From: Eleusine coracana subsp. coracana
Lineage: Eukaryota; Streptophyta; Magnoliopsida; Poales; Poaceae
Assembly: GCA_032690845.1 (NCBI GenBank)
Contig: CM064422.1
Span: forward strand, 5,828,001-5,892,000
DNA: 64,000 nt
Direction: 5' to 3'
In this document: in pieces, positions 34,386 through 47,065 of the stretch
Numbering within the stretch: position 1 is the first letter of the stretch
Layout: every line of letters begins with the position of its first letter
Position numbers and translations under genes: made by a program
The notes under the pieces: model-generated
Databases searched by the model: none
The model's input: only the letters and a program-made list of their open reading frames with translations
What the model was told of the DNA's origin: nothing

Positions 34386-36085
34386 GGCGGGCGCGCGGCG
34401 CGGCGCGGCGCGGCGAGACTTGACTGGTTGGGCCTTGGGGAACGAAGAGCGCGGGCGTTGGATGCGGCTCAAATTTTGAAGCGCCTTTTGTGTGGGTGGG
34501 TGCTCAGCGCAGGGCGCGATATTTGGGATTTCGGGAGAAGCGAAATTTGATGGAAACTTCTGGAGACGGTTACGGCCATGTACCTAATCCACACAGCGCC
34601 TTAGGCTGCCTTGTGGGGACAACAAGGTGCGGACCTACTGTCAGCTTGAATCCTGAAAAAGTTGCTGTTGATGGGATGCACTCCACTCATTTCGGCCGGC
34701 GTGGTTCGCCGTTGTTCACTGACGTGTGGGCCTCCAGCTTTCGGCACCGCATATCAGTGAGGGTCGAGGTGTATTGACGTGAGCGTGCACTGGTGGATCC
34801 CAGACTCACCCTCCCGAGTCCCGAGTCTGTGGACCTGTGGTCGCCGGTTCGTATCTCTATGACGCTTTCTTGTTCTTCTTTCTCCGTTATTTGAACTCCG
34901 TATCTCCGTCATATAGTCAATTTTAGGTAATACGTACTGTAGTATTGATTTTTTAGAAAATATAAGATGTAATTAATATTGGTAATTAGGAGTAGTAAAA
35001 CTTTATTTCCATCGGAAAGCAAATGAACTGTCCTCGATTCCGTGGATCTAGCGAGCTGGGTAATAAGGACACGGTGGCACGACTATGCTTGGAAGCTGCA
35101 TGGGCTCTCGGCACCGCATGTCGTGCTCGTGCGGTCGGGCCGCCCTCCCGGCCGAGCTGCAAGCCTGCACCGCCTCATCTATCCACTGGTTAAGTGGGCT
35201 CGAGCTCGACCAAAAAATACCGGGCGCGAGCGCGATTCAGTAATTTCATGGGCTGCACACGGGTAGCTAGCCCATATCGATTTAGCCAGATTTTGGTTAA
35301 GAAGTCTGATTTACTTTTTTTTTTAATTCTTCGATTCTTTCGTTACAAAATCTGGTAGTATAACTTGCTTAACCTTTTCATTCTGTTTGCTTTTTCTCTC
35401 ATGACTGTTTCGAATGGTGGTTTCACTGACATGACATATATTAAGAATATTAATACAATAATATAGTAAAGACTGAAAATAAAAAATTGAGAAACGAATA
35501 TTCCAATCACCCACCCGACCGGTCGTGCTCGGCCGCTCCGTACGCCGCCGTCCACTTGCAGCCGTCGAATGGGCAAGCTCCTCACCCGTCGGAACCTTCG
35601 TCTACGAGTTTCCCCTGTCTAGCCGAGCCCCTCATTCTCTCCCTCTCTCTTTTTCTTCCTTACCCGAGCTCAGGCCAACCGCGTGACGATCCCGTGTCGT
35701 GGCACGCGCTGGACCCCGGCAAGTCATCGTCGTCATGGCGCGTGCTCCCGCCCGTGCCGCGCGAGTACGCGGGCGTTGGCGGATTCGGGTGGTGTTCTAC
35801 AGCGCGCGGAGCAACTGAGCGACTCGTATGAATACTCTCAATATATGGCATGTCAACAAAACATCTCAAAACCGTAGGGAGTAAAAACGAACGGAATTAA
35901 AAATTGAAAAAATTGTTTTATCCGATTTTATAATTAAAAGACAAAAACCAAATAACTGTAAAAATTAAAGAAGATAAATCGGATTTCCTAACAGGTTCAA
36001 CTTGGCTTCGACCCATCATATTTCTTAGTCTTAGACCCAGGTAGTATCCACCAGAAGTACTTTTTGGTTATATAGTTATTAATGT
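34386..36085. other. Intergenic region with a possible kelch-like gene fragment
   Basis: This holds the upstream side of the unknown gene, then unassigned sequence. At about 35675-35805 on the plus strand, after an acceptor-like CTCAG, a frame reads VSWHALDPGKSSSSWRVLPP and REYAGVGGFGWC. That resembles a piece of a grass F-box/kelch protein, but it is too short and isolated to call a gene. Nothing else is supported. Confidence 0.35.
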
Positions 36086-36786
36086 ACTAGCAAAGTGTCT
36101 GTGCGTTGCAATAAACTTTAAAAAATAAAACACTCTTTATAATTTAAATATAAATTATTTATATAATATAATTATTAGATATATATAATATTATTGACAT
36201 TTTTACATGATGAAAGATTATATTTATATTACCGTTGATGCTTCTTAGTATATTATTTTATATGTCAAAAGTAACAATTTTATTATATTTTTTACCATAT
36301 TCTATAAGCTTTATCCGGTAGGAAAAATTAATTCACGGAGTCTAGAAATAGCACTGCATTACAACGCAATTTTAAAATTGAATACTTGATCTAATGGAAA
36401 AATTTAAAACATGGAAGTTGCAGATCTCGTTTAGACCTTTTCAAAACATATATGGATCATATTATTTAGACTATGGAGTTAGGAGATATGAACCCCGCAC
36501 ATAGACCTGTGTATAGGAGTTCGAATCAAAATAAATATTTTTGTATTGTATATTTGGAAATAAAAACTGTGGTATCTAGACTTCTATTGAATACTAAAGT
36601 TGTTAAATTTTTTAAGAGTTACGAGATAGAGTCCGAGTTTGCTTCATTTGAGCTATGGACGTGAGAGTTATGATTTTTAAAATTTGATACTTCATATGAA
36701 AAATACGATATCAATTTAGATTCAATCTCTAACTTTATGAACATAAAAATGGACGATCATAACTTAATTAATAGATTGTAAAGATA
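36086..36786. repeat. Dispersed AT-rich repeat, copy 1
   Basis: About 700 bp, starting ACTAGCAAAGTGTCTGTGCG and ending AATTAATAGATTGTAAAGAT. It is clearly similar throughout to 45227-45936 (shared TTCACGGAGT, ATATATGGATCATATTATTT and GAGATAGAGTCCGAGTTTG). It is non-coding. The start motif is common in grass genomes, but I cannot assign a transposon class. Confidence 0.8.
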
Positions 36787-39564
36787 TAAATACAGAGCAA
36801 ATCGTAACTGGCGGGACTTGTAGTCCCTGTCCAAACCTCGAAGTTGACTTGGATCGCGACGTCGTTCTCCTCCTTTTCGATCAGGTACGCCGCTCCATGC
36901 CAGCATGAAAAGGTTTACCATTTTTTTTTTTACGTTTCAACTGCAATCCGCAACTGTAAACCACAGTTCTGGGAGGGAGATTTTGTTTTCGTTCGGGGAG
37001 TTCGCGATATAGAGGCAGTCCGAAGTCGTCGGGACGAGGAACAGGTGAAATTCAGGAAGAAAACTACTGCCTGCTGCAGCTGCCGTCTATGGTGTCATTC
37101 GCTTCTGCATATTTTTCTCCATAGCTGCAGTCATATTTTCCCCCGCCCGCGATAGCGGAAAAGAAAAGGCAAAACGTGTGCTGCCGGTCTTCCTCGCAGC
37201 CGCCGCCGCCACCTCCAACGGCGCCGCTGCCTCGACGGCGCTCAGCACATCCCGCCCAGCCCACCACGCCCAGCGCACACCCCTAGACGATGTCACGCCC
37301 GAGCTTGACAACGAGCCAGCGACAGTGCTTTCTTCGGCGACGTCGACGCTTGGAGTCGAGGTGGCGGCAAAGAACACCCGTGGCTTCTTCCCCGACCTCT
37401 CTTCCATCCCAGAAAAACATTATCGGAGCTCCGATCGCCTCCATCAAGCTCCCAAAAGACGCCCATCAGGTATTCGACGGCATGCCGCAGCTGCCACGCA
37501 CGTGTTCTAGCGTCTGCAGGGCACATTCCTGCTATCGTTTGAACACCATCCTGCTTCCAGGTCTATCTCCATTTTCTACTTGACAACACTAACCTTGTTT
37601 ACTGTTTGAACTCAGATAATACACAATGCACAAAGTTTATTCGAAGTAATGTTTCACTGTCCAGACTCTTTTATTTGAGAAAAATCCTATCATCAATGAC
37701 ACATACTGCCATGAACAAGAGATGATGCCTACTGAACTAGGGCTGTGTTGTCATCAATTTCCCATGCATTTTCCATCGTTCACATTTGGTAAAGTACAAT
37801 TCATAGATAAAAACCTTGAAACGTCTTGCGATTTTTATTGAGCCTGCAATTCTACGAGATACCTCACTTCACCTTTGCTGCTAGAAGGGCAATGACCAAT
37901 GGTTCAGGATCCTCCATCTCTGCAAGTGATCCTTTAGGTTGTAGAAGAGTAAGATTGCTAAGTTTTAGGCTCTTGTACACTTACGGTGTTTGCTGGAATG
38001 CCAAAGTGAATATGACAAACAGTAAGCAAAAGATTAACAATGTGCAAAATCATAGGATTAGTACCAACAAATGACATTTCAATAATTAATATACTTTGAC
38101 CTCTTATGCAAAATTTCAGCATTATGTATTACTTTATCTCGGATTTACACTCAATTTTGAATTAGCATCTATTCTGAAAAATAATTATGGACATTGTAGT
38201 TTAGATGTCTACTTCTAGCTTAATAAACATATGAAAGTTCATCATCCAGGATATTACCTCTTGGATTTGTAATCAGTTTTGAGGGTGTTATAATACTACA
38301 GTTAACAAATTGTTATAGAAGTTCACCATATATTAAAAGATATGTTACAAACCAATATATACTCTATTGATAAAGTTTCCCAAAATGATTAGCACAAAAG
38401 GAGATTCAGATCTGACCGATGATTTGTCTTTTTTTAAAAAAAAATTGGCTAACTCAATATGATCACTTCTGTCTGGAGTATACCTGAAATCAAAAATTAT
38501 TTTGTTCCATGTGATTTGAATATTAGCTCAATAGCTCTATCCAAACCAATTCTCATTCCAAGCTAAATTGAGGTAAACAATTGTGAATTTTTCATACATT
38601 GATGAGGCTCTATTTGCTCAGACTAAGAAATGTGTTGGGAAACACATTTTAAGACTCAGGAAAAAAATCCAGATAGTGATAACCTGGTCTTTTTTTGAGA
38701 TGGAATACTTTATCAGTTTAAAATGAGATACAGGGCGTCTTTAAATTGCATGCCTTTTTTTTATTGAACATACAGAGCCATCTAATAATTATTAGCATCT
38801 TATTTGTATATCTACTTCTTAAAATGGACGCAACTACAAGTGTTAGGAACAACATTCATTCAATTTCATGGAGAATAATATTTTTGAACTGAAGAAGATA
38901 TCTATATGCAGCTTCCTCCGGTTGCTAGGTAGGTCTAATCAACTTCAGTCTTAAGCATATTCTTGCTTTCACATCATACCAATGTAAGTACATCTTTAAC
39001 CAAAGCATACTGTCTATGGTCTGAGATATCTGTGTTTGCTATTTTTGTTATAAAAAATAGTAATTTCTTCAAAGTTCAAAAGCTCAGGTTGGTCACCGAA
39101 TGCCATTGGAAATTATATTTGTGGGTGATCATGCAACAATAGTTTTTTGTTGTCCACTGAGAGAAGTGCGTTTAACACAAAGATGATGCAGAAGTAGCCT
39201 AAATATACAAGGCCTTTTACATGTAATATGAACCTCTTTGTATGTATTTTTCTGTGTGTATAAATCATGCAATGGTAAAAAAAAAATGGATCCATGACAG
39301 GAGTTATACAACAAATAACACAGAACACGGGGCAACGCCGTACAGTGATTCTAGTTTGGGACTATGGTATCTCTCTTCCTGTATAAACTTGGATCTCTGG
39401 ATCTTTTTTTTTTGTGTGTGTGCGTGTAACGCATTGAGCGTACTCATGTGAGCGTTGTAAAGCTGTCCTATTTACGTGATGATTCATGTTATGTTCTTGT
39501 ATGTACTTCGACAGTTTGGTGACCGTATTTTATTATTGAAAACAAGTACAGCCACGTCAGAAGC
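36787..39564. other. Upstream region of the F-box gene
   Basis: AT-rich sequence with a GC-rich island at 37090-37560, where frames occur on both strands; none matches a family that I know. It could be a non-coding first exon or promoter of the F-box gene at 39565, but no splice link could be shown. From 37600 to 39560 nothing coding is seen. Confidence 0.4.
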
Positions 39565-41649
39565 ATGAGGAGGAATCGAAACGGACGCCTCAATGGAGCA
39601 ACCACGAAAACAAGAAAAGTATCAGAACCTCTGCTTTGCAGTCTTCCTATGGTAAGTGGCACACAAATTGAGGACCTGACATTGCGTTTTCACAGATCTA
39701 TATGATGAAAATAATTTTGTTGCTGCCAGACAACTTCAATAACAACGTTGTTGTTTCCATGATGTAGGATGTTTTATCACACATCCTGTCACAATTGCCA
39801 ATAGATGATGCTATCAGGACGACTGTGCTATCAAAAAAGTGGAAATATATTTGGCGCCGACACACCAACCTAACTTTTAATCCAGCTACAATGAGGAAGC
39901 ATTATTTCAAGACCTCTAATGATTATGAATTTGTTAACGACAAAGAATTTATCACAAGAGTTGATATGGTCCTGAATCAGCATAGCGGCGAAGGGGTTGA
40001 GCATATGGAAGTCAAATTTAGGTTGCATTATAAACATGCTGCTCATATTGATCGATGGGTTAACTTCGCGATTGCAGCAAAGACGAAGGAACTTATTCTT
40101 CACTTATCAGGTGGGCACGGGGTACTAGGTTTCAGAAACGTGTCATATGACACACACAGAGTCAGGGAAGAACCATATAATGTACCTTCACAGCTTTTCA
40201 GTGCCTATAACGGTTGGCACTTGAAGCATTTGGAGCTTACTACAGTGTCTCTACAGCTACCTGCTGATTTCATAGGATTTCCGAACCTTAAGCATCTTAC
40301 CTTGGTAGACGTATGTATGAACGATGAAGATGTTCAGCATATGCTATCCGGATGCAATCTTCTGGAGTTTTTTGAATTTGCCTTTTGTAGAACTGCTACT
40401 AGAATCAAAATGCCGCATCCTTTGGATCATCTCAAACATTTGGTAGTGGATGACTGCCCCCTACTTCAAGAGATAGAGCTGAACTGTAGTCCAACGACGC
40501 TCGTGTACTCTGGTACCGTGGTCCCTATAGTACTTGCTTCGTCTTCCAGGCTGACAAGAATTAGTTTTAAGTTCTTGAGGACATATCATGATGGTCTTAA
40601 CTACATTGTCACTGGATTCCCCAGTATGTCGCAAAGTCTAGAGGCTCTGACTTTACACTATACCGAACGCGAGGTTTGTGTTATGTCATCTATGACTCTT
40701 CCCGGTGCATATATTATTGTTAGTGTCAAAATTAATAATATCTTTATTCTTCCTGCAGAAAACTATTTTCTCTGAGAGCCCTTTGAAATTTACTTATCTT
40801 CGGCATTTGAGATTGGAATTAATTTTGTGTGGCAGTGAAGAGAGGAAGACTGATGTCCTTGACTATGCTTATCTGCTGGAGGTCGCTCCTTTCATGCAAA
40901 AACTGGAGCTAATTGTAAGTTTTTCATTGAAACTTCAAAGCATATATATTTCATACATAAAAAATTGGGTATGGGAAATGGCCATGATAATAAAATAAAA
41001 TTATAAGATACTGGTTGAGTGATTGTTGAACAATTGACATAACCGCTGCAAAGGTGTGATGATCTCATATGTGCTATACTTGCTGCATTTATTTTATATA
41101 TTTTGAAATGAATGGCCTATATGTGTAATTCTTCATTTCTGCCATAAGGACTATATGTTGATGTTCCTTTAGTACATGCTCTGTATCTTAATAATGAAGC
41201 AATGACCACCCATTTTCTGAAACAATAATAAAGATTAATTGCATACTAACTCACTCCTCTTTGTACTTTGTAAGATGTTTATGAATTGTCAGCGTCGCCC
41301 ATACTGCAAAAAGGATGGCAAGCTAAGGAGCAGGCTTCCACACCAGCATACCCATCTTAAATTCGTTCGTATCAGCGGATTTTTTGGTCACAAGGATCAG
41401 TTGGAGCTGGCACTTCACATTCTTCGTAGTTCCGTCATTCTAGAGAAGATGGAGATCACACCTAAGGTCGAAATATTGTACTCTCCTGAGTTGGCAAGAC
41501 AATGTTATGAGAGGACTGCATACGTGGATGGCCATAATGTGGCCACAGAATTTGTTTTGAAGGAAGACCATTGCAATGTTGTTGATGTGAAAAGGGCAGC
41601 ATTTTCATGGGGTCCCCCGCTTGTTTATGACCGCGGAAGAGGTATGTAG
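39565..41649 (+). CDS. F-box/LRR protein with FBD-like C-terminus
   Basis: F-box proteins are the substrate-recognition subunits of SCF ubiquitin ligases. Four exons, 39565-39651, 39768-40673, 40759-40914 and 41275-41649, join in phase 0 and give 507 aa. The F-box spans roughly residues 26-58 (SLPM-DVLSHILSQLPIDDAIRTTVLSKKW) and is split by intron 1. Irregular leucine-rich repeats follow (WHLKHLELTTVSLQLP, FPNLKHLTLVDVC, LDHLKHLVVDDCPLLQEIEL). The C-terminus has HLKFVRISGFFGHKDQLELA and SSVILEKMEITP, as in FBD-type plant F-box proteins. This class is large and fast-evolving in grasses, so no substrate can be named. The stop codon at 41647 overlaps a donor-like GTATGT, so a longer spliced end is possible. 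Confidence 0.88.
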
Positions 41650-42369
41650 AAGGCTGAAGGCTATCGTGCTGGCACAAGGTTTCCCGGAGTATTGGAGGCA
41701 CACTAGAACGATGGCAAGTGATTGAGCCTTTCTTGACTCTGGCGCTGGAATGACAAATATATTGGTGTTGCTCAGTTGATTTCATGAAACTCTGACACTG
41801 GAATCGACTTTGGAGTGGGAAGCAGATTTTGTGTTATTTTGGAGTACGGCTCAACAGTAGGAAAAAGATCAAATAGAAGTTTGAAGCAAATGATGTATAG
41901 CGATATACAATTGAAGTACTCATCTTAGGTATGTTCGTGTTTGAAGCTAATGTGTGGCGTGCTAAAACCTACCATGGGCCATGGCAACACTAGATAACTG
42001 GACGCCGCCGTGGCCTCACCTCATGCGCATGCCCTGGACTCTCTGGAGCTCCCTTCGAACCCCATGGCCCGCTGATGGCTAATCTTTGTTGATTTAGCGA
42101 GCGATGCGCACCATTATTACGACATAGGAGTGTGTTTTCGTCTTCACAACTCTCAACATGTTAAGAGTTTCTTGGTTTAAAAATCGATGCCGTGGATAGA
42201 GATCCTCTGCTTTCCCAGTTGCACGATCTATCCGAAATAGGTAATAGAAAATCATTGCGGTGTTTGCCTTTTTCTCTTGCAGATTAGGATCGACGCAACC
42301 AGATCCATGAGCTCTCTCTCCCCTGGCTATTAGCTCCAGTAGACTACTGCAATGAGCTAAAAAGAAAAG
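41650..42369. other. 3' flank of the F-box gene
   Basis: The probable 3' UTR is followed by unassigned sequence. No gene or element with definable ends was seen before the P450 relic. Confidence 0.5.
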
Positions 42370-42565
42370 TGCCGTCCTTGCCGTCCCCGTTGCCCTCCGG
42401 CAGTGACCAATCGAAGCCCCGGAACATCCTGACGAGCGCAAGCTCCATGCATGCTCGGAAGGCCGTGGTTGAAGCCGAGGCACACGCACGTCCGGCGGCC
42501 GGACGCGAAAGGCAGGAACGACTCGAGGACGGTGGCGTCGAGTTCAACGGCGGCGGCTATCTTTT
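42370..42565 (-). pseudogene. Cytochrome P450 relic with an internal inversion
   Basis: On the minus strand (about 42540 down to 42370) the sequence reads ESFLPFASGRRTC...GFNHGLPSM and then, in other frames, MELALVRMF and FDWSLPEG. This is the heme-binding end of a CYP71-clan P450 like the intact gene at 48056-49910. The adjoining upstream part of the protein (QERLEDGGVEFNGGGY, equivalent to PERFEEGGVDFNGGSY) reads on the plus strand at 42510-42565. The two halves meet at the palindrome CTCGAG (42522-42527). Frameshifts and the inversion make it non-functional. Confidence 0.75.
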
Positions 42566-44158
42566 TTATTACAATGAAGAGGACTAAGTATGTAGCTCTA
42601 AAACTTAATTCTAAAATTGTATGAAGATTCTAGATAATTATATAGACAAACACTCAGCAAGACTCAAAATAGGTGTTCAATAATTGGCGGCCAACATTCA
42701 TCGCAGTTGGAATTAACCATGACAAAATAGAGAAAGAACCAAAGAACTTCATTCCACGCCAATATTGGTCCTCGAGTGCAAAGGCGTCTTGATATCATCG
42801 TTCAGAAACCTAAATCTTCATGTCGCCAAGACACGAAAATTGTTGACGATGTCGCTGCCGTCATCATCTTTATTGTTGCCTCCATGAAAATATCAAATCC
42901 ACCCTTTATTCTCGATGTGGCCGATGAGAAAAAAAAGGAAATAAATTTCCAATGTTGAATAACTCGACATGGAAAAGACCTCAATTTAACCTAGAACTCG
43001 ATCAAAAAAAATAACTGAACTATAAAGAAGGGTGGATTCCCGCCCCTCCTCGTTGTCGCTGTGAGCACCCGAGGAGGAGGGGGACCAAGCGGCGACGGCA
43101 GCTGGGCGCTGCTCCTGGCACCACTAGGCGCTAGGTTAGTTTAGGCTTGCGTTATATTTAGAATATGTTTTCTAGCCTTCAATCAACTTAAAATTTTCAG
43201 TTGATGATTTATTACTTTGTGTTTTGATTTTTTTATAAGATTATTTGTATAATACTTATAAATTGTCTTTGTGTTTTTGAGTTGGCTTGTCACGTTGTCG
43301 CTAACAACGTAACGGTGTTACATGTCATTGTCGCCTCCTCTACCCGGTTCAGAAGGAAATATACGTACTCTCATCTCAAACCATGTCTTCTATACTAGCT
43401 ATCGTGGTCTGTTTATCTATGATGGATGTTGCTAGTATGGTAAATGATGTGTTTTTGTTTGATTTATAGACCTGTCTAGATCTAGACTTGTCTAATTATT
43501 AATCATACTTATAATTTATTTTTGAATTAATATAAAATTAAAAGTGTTAATTTATCTAATATAGATCTGATGACTCTAAATAGTGATTGAAAGTTATCTA
43601 AATATAGATTCTTTCTTCACTGTCGTATTCGACCCTAGATGCTGGTAGCTCTACCGAATGTATACTTTCATCCACAGGCTGCTTATGCGTCCATGAGGTG
43701 TGTATATATATATATGCAGCTACGCCACAGAACGATTCAGCCAAAATATCTATTAATAACATATGTGAGTCTAGCAATATAAAGTGGGTACAATTATTTG
43801 GAATGAACAGGCTTGATTCTGATTATTCTAGTGTTTGCAGTATCTAACGCAATGGAGGTCAGTTAATATATATGAACAGAGATGTCTAGATTAATAACGA
43901 CATGTATATTTTGATAGATGAAGTGTAGAACCACTTGCGGAAAAGGTGATAATTGCACTTGATCCATGTCTAGATTGACCATTGCAGGCTTATTCTTATC
44001 AATACCACTTCGGCAAATTGTTGAAAAACATGTTCTATAAGGTGGAATCCGCTCGATGGTTCTCTCAAGCATGAAACGCACTTCATGACAACAAATACGG
44101 CCTCTTCTTAATGCAACGGCGGAACATCTGTCTTTTTCCCCTTATAAGAACGAGTTTT
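42566..44158. other. AT-rich intergenic sequence
   Basis: No coding region is supported. A short GC-rich island near 43040-43130 shows no recognisable frame. A (TA)n stretch occurs near 43705. Confidence 0.5.
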
Positions 44159-44819
44159 TTACCTGTATATCATTAAAAAAGATGGTCTTGATCTATGTGT
44201 CATTAAAAAGTTTATTCGCATTCTGATGCTATCGACCTAAACTTTTTTGACCTCTATGGCATTCTGTCCGTATTCCGTCCATATTTCACCGTTATCAGCA
44301 CTTAACGAGTTGGACTGGTTATGAAAAATGATTAAAGTGCCCTTGGCCATTTTTTTTAGTCACAACATATATATAGGCTCCAAATAAAATAATAGTAACC
44401 ACAAAACAAGTAACATGAGCTGGAGACCACCAAAAATCCAAATATCAAATTCGAAATTCGAAATCAAATTTCAAATTTGCATTCAAATTTCAAATTCGAA
44501 ATAATTTCAAAAAAATGATTTTGAAATTCGAATTTGATATTTGATTTTTTTGTGGTCTATGTGAGCTTATATTACTTGATGTGGTTTCTATTATTTTATT
44601 TGGAGTCTATATATGTGTTGTGACTCAAAAAAATAGCCAAAGCTATTTTGGACATTTTCAAACCCGTTCATACTCGTGTGCTACTAACAGTGAACAATGA
44701 ACAAAATACAAACAAAATGATATAGAGATAAAAAAATTTGGATTGATGGCACTAAAGTGTGAACAAAATTTTTAATGACACACAGATTAGCACCATGTTT
44801 TTTAATAGCATAAAGGTAA
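44159..44819. repeat. 661-bp long inverted repeat (foldback)
   Basis: The left arm starts TTACCTGTATATCATTAAAA and the right arm, reverse-complemented, starts TTACCTTTATGCTATTAAAA. Similarity continues through each ~320-bp arm, for example TAGTCACAACATATATATAG against GAGTCACAACACATATATAG, down to a short AT-rich centre near 44490-44510. The arms are diverged but collinear. It may be a foldback or Mutator-like MITE; no target duplication was identified. Confidence 0.85.
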
Positions 44820-45020
44820 AAGGCCAAAAGGACAACTGGTAGGACGGAAACTTAATGCGCGTGTGCTAATCAGCTAGAGATGCCAAAGGTTTCCGGTTGA
44901 CTCCTACTCATCTCGCCGGCAAGGCTATGTTTTTTTTTTTTTTTTTTTTTTTTTACGATTCGGCAAGGCTATGGGTCGCGGAGGATCCCGGGGCACTGTC
45001 GTCCTACCTGGATTCAAGAA

Positions 45021-47065
45021 ACTATAACAAAAAAAATAACCATTAATCACCAATGCACTTGGTTACTATATGTAGAATATTGGTCACTATTTTTATTTTT
45101 GTTGTAAACAATCTTTTTTTGGTGATAAAAAGCTTTTGATACTGCATGTACATAGTGACCAACAATTACATTGGTTAGTCACTAAAACAATGTAGCAACC
45201 AACCAATCATTGATAATTATATATGTACTAGTAAAGTGTCCGTGCATTGCTACAGACTTAAAAAAAAATATTCTTTATAATTTAAATATAAATTATTTAT
45301 ATAATATAATTATTATATATTTACTTTGATTGCAAAAAAAATTTACATATATACAATATTATTGATATTTTTTACATGAAATATTACATTTGTATTACCA
45401 TTAGTGCTTCTTAGTATATCATTTTATATGTTAAAAATAATAATTTTATCATTATTTTTTACCATATTTTAGAAACTTTATCAGGAAGGAAAAATTAATT
45501 CACGGAGTACAGAAATAGCACTGCATTATAACGCAATTTTGAAATTAAAAACTTGTTCTAATGGAAAAAGTTAAAGCACAAAAGTTGTAGATCTCGTCGA
45601 GGCCTTTTTGAAACATATATGGATCATATTATTTGGACTACGGAGCTAGGAGATATGTGCCCCGCGCACAGGGACCTACGTAGAGGAGTTTGAATTAGAA
45701 CAAATATTTTCGTATTATATATTTGGAAACCAAAATGATGGGATCTGAACTTACATTGAATATCAAAGTTGTAGAACATTTTGAGAGCTACGAGATAGAG
45801 TCCGAGTTTGTCTCATTTGAGCTCCGGTTTTTAAATTCGGTACTTGATATAAAAGGTACAAAACCGATTTAGATTCAATCTCTAACTTGTGGACACGAAG
45901 TAGACAACCGCACCTCAATTAATAGATTGTAGAGATTTGGAACCAATGATCACGCATGTTGGCCACTAAAATATATTTGAACCAAAAATAAAAAATTTGT
46001 CACTAGATAAATTTTTAGTGATCAAGAAGAGACCAAATTTCTTGCTCACTAAAAATTGGTGACTAAAACTTCATTTTCTTGTAGTTTTAAGAGAAAGACA
46101 GTGAGGGGACGAAACATTTAGAGGCTACAAAGTGATGCAAGGAAGCATGTCTGGGCTGGGGATACGAAATCATTGTGGTTCGAGACCGAATGGTGAACAC
46201 TGAAGAGCAGCGAGAAAGAGGGAAGGAACCGTCTAGCAATGGAAGCTAAATTTGCTTGATCTTCGAGACCGAATGGTGAACACTGAAGAGCAGCGAGAAA
46301 GAGGAAAGCATGTCTGGGCTGGGGATACGAAATCATTGTGGTTCGAGACCGAATGGTGAACACTGAAGAGCAGCGAGAAAGAGGGAAGGAACCGTCTAGC
46401 AATGGAAGCTAAATTTGCTTGATCTTCGTTTGACAACTGGCTATATCAGTGAAGACTGAACAAATCTCATTGGATACAAACAAAGAAACAAGCTATGTAC
46501 GTCTGTCCTATTAGTACTAGACAAATGCAGACATTTTCTAATGTAGATATTTACAAACAAAAAAACATAAACTTATTTTCTAAACAAACTAGGAAAATTC
46601 ATCTTTAACAAACAACTCTAGAGGAAAGGTAGAGGGAAAATATGTAGTGCAAACCACATACTAGGTGCAATCATGCAAACTCTTTTAAAATACATATTTA
46701 GAAGTTTAAAAAAATTATGAAACTTGGCATGTGTGTATATGAGATACAATTACATACACATGTAAAATTGTAGCTCAAAATGTATCATAGTTTTAAAGAT
46801 AAAAAATAATAAAATCCATATAAAAGGATAAAAATACAACACTATACAATATTTTGTCTTTTTCCTCCTTTGCATCCTTATTTTGTTATTTTTGTATCTT
46901 TAAAATGCTAATGTATTTGCAACCAATGATCACACATGTTGGTCACTAGAGAAATATATTTGAACCCAAAAAAAATTGTCACTAGATACATTTTTAGTGA
47001 CCAAGAAGAGACCAAATTTCTTGGTCACTAAAAATTGATGACTAAAGCTTCAGTTTCTTGTAGTG
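45021..47065. mobile_element. CACTA-like (En/Spm) non-autonomous sequence, rearranged
   Basis: The right edge reads, on the minus strand, CACTACAAGAAACTGAAG, a typical En/Spm terminus (TTCTTGTAGTG ending at 47065). Subterminal TGGTCACTA / TAGTGACCAA motifs repeat inward at both 45960-46080 and 46935-47050 and near the left side at 45030-45190. The left terminus (near 45021) is less certain. A dispersed repeat (45227-45936) is nested within it, and the right part has been tandemly duplicated. No transposase frame remains. Confidence 0.6.
45227..45936. repeat. Dispersed AT-rich repeat, copy 2
   Basis: Same orientation and extent as 36086-36786, starting ACTAGTAAAGTGTCCGTGCA. It lies between CACTA-like subterminal blocks, so it probably inserted into that element. 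Non-coding. Confidence 0.8.

Noticed and set aside
36517..36530. GTTCGAATC as a tRNA T-arm
   Set aside because: No acceptor or anticodon stem fits around it, and it lies inside a dispersed repeat.
37087..37510. GC-rich frames upstream of the F-box gene
   Set aside because: Overlapping frames on both strands without family resemblance. A splice link to the F-box gene could not be shown.
42369..42587. 72-aa plus-strand frame
   Set aside because: Apart from the inverted ERLEDGGVEFNGGGY piece it is the antisense of a P450 relic, not a gene.
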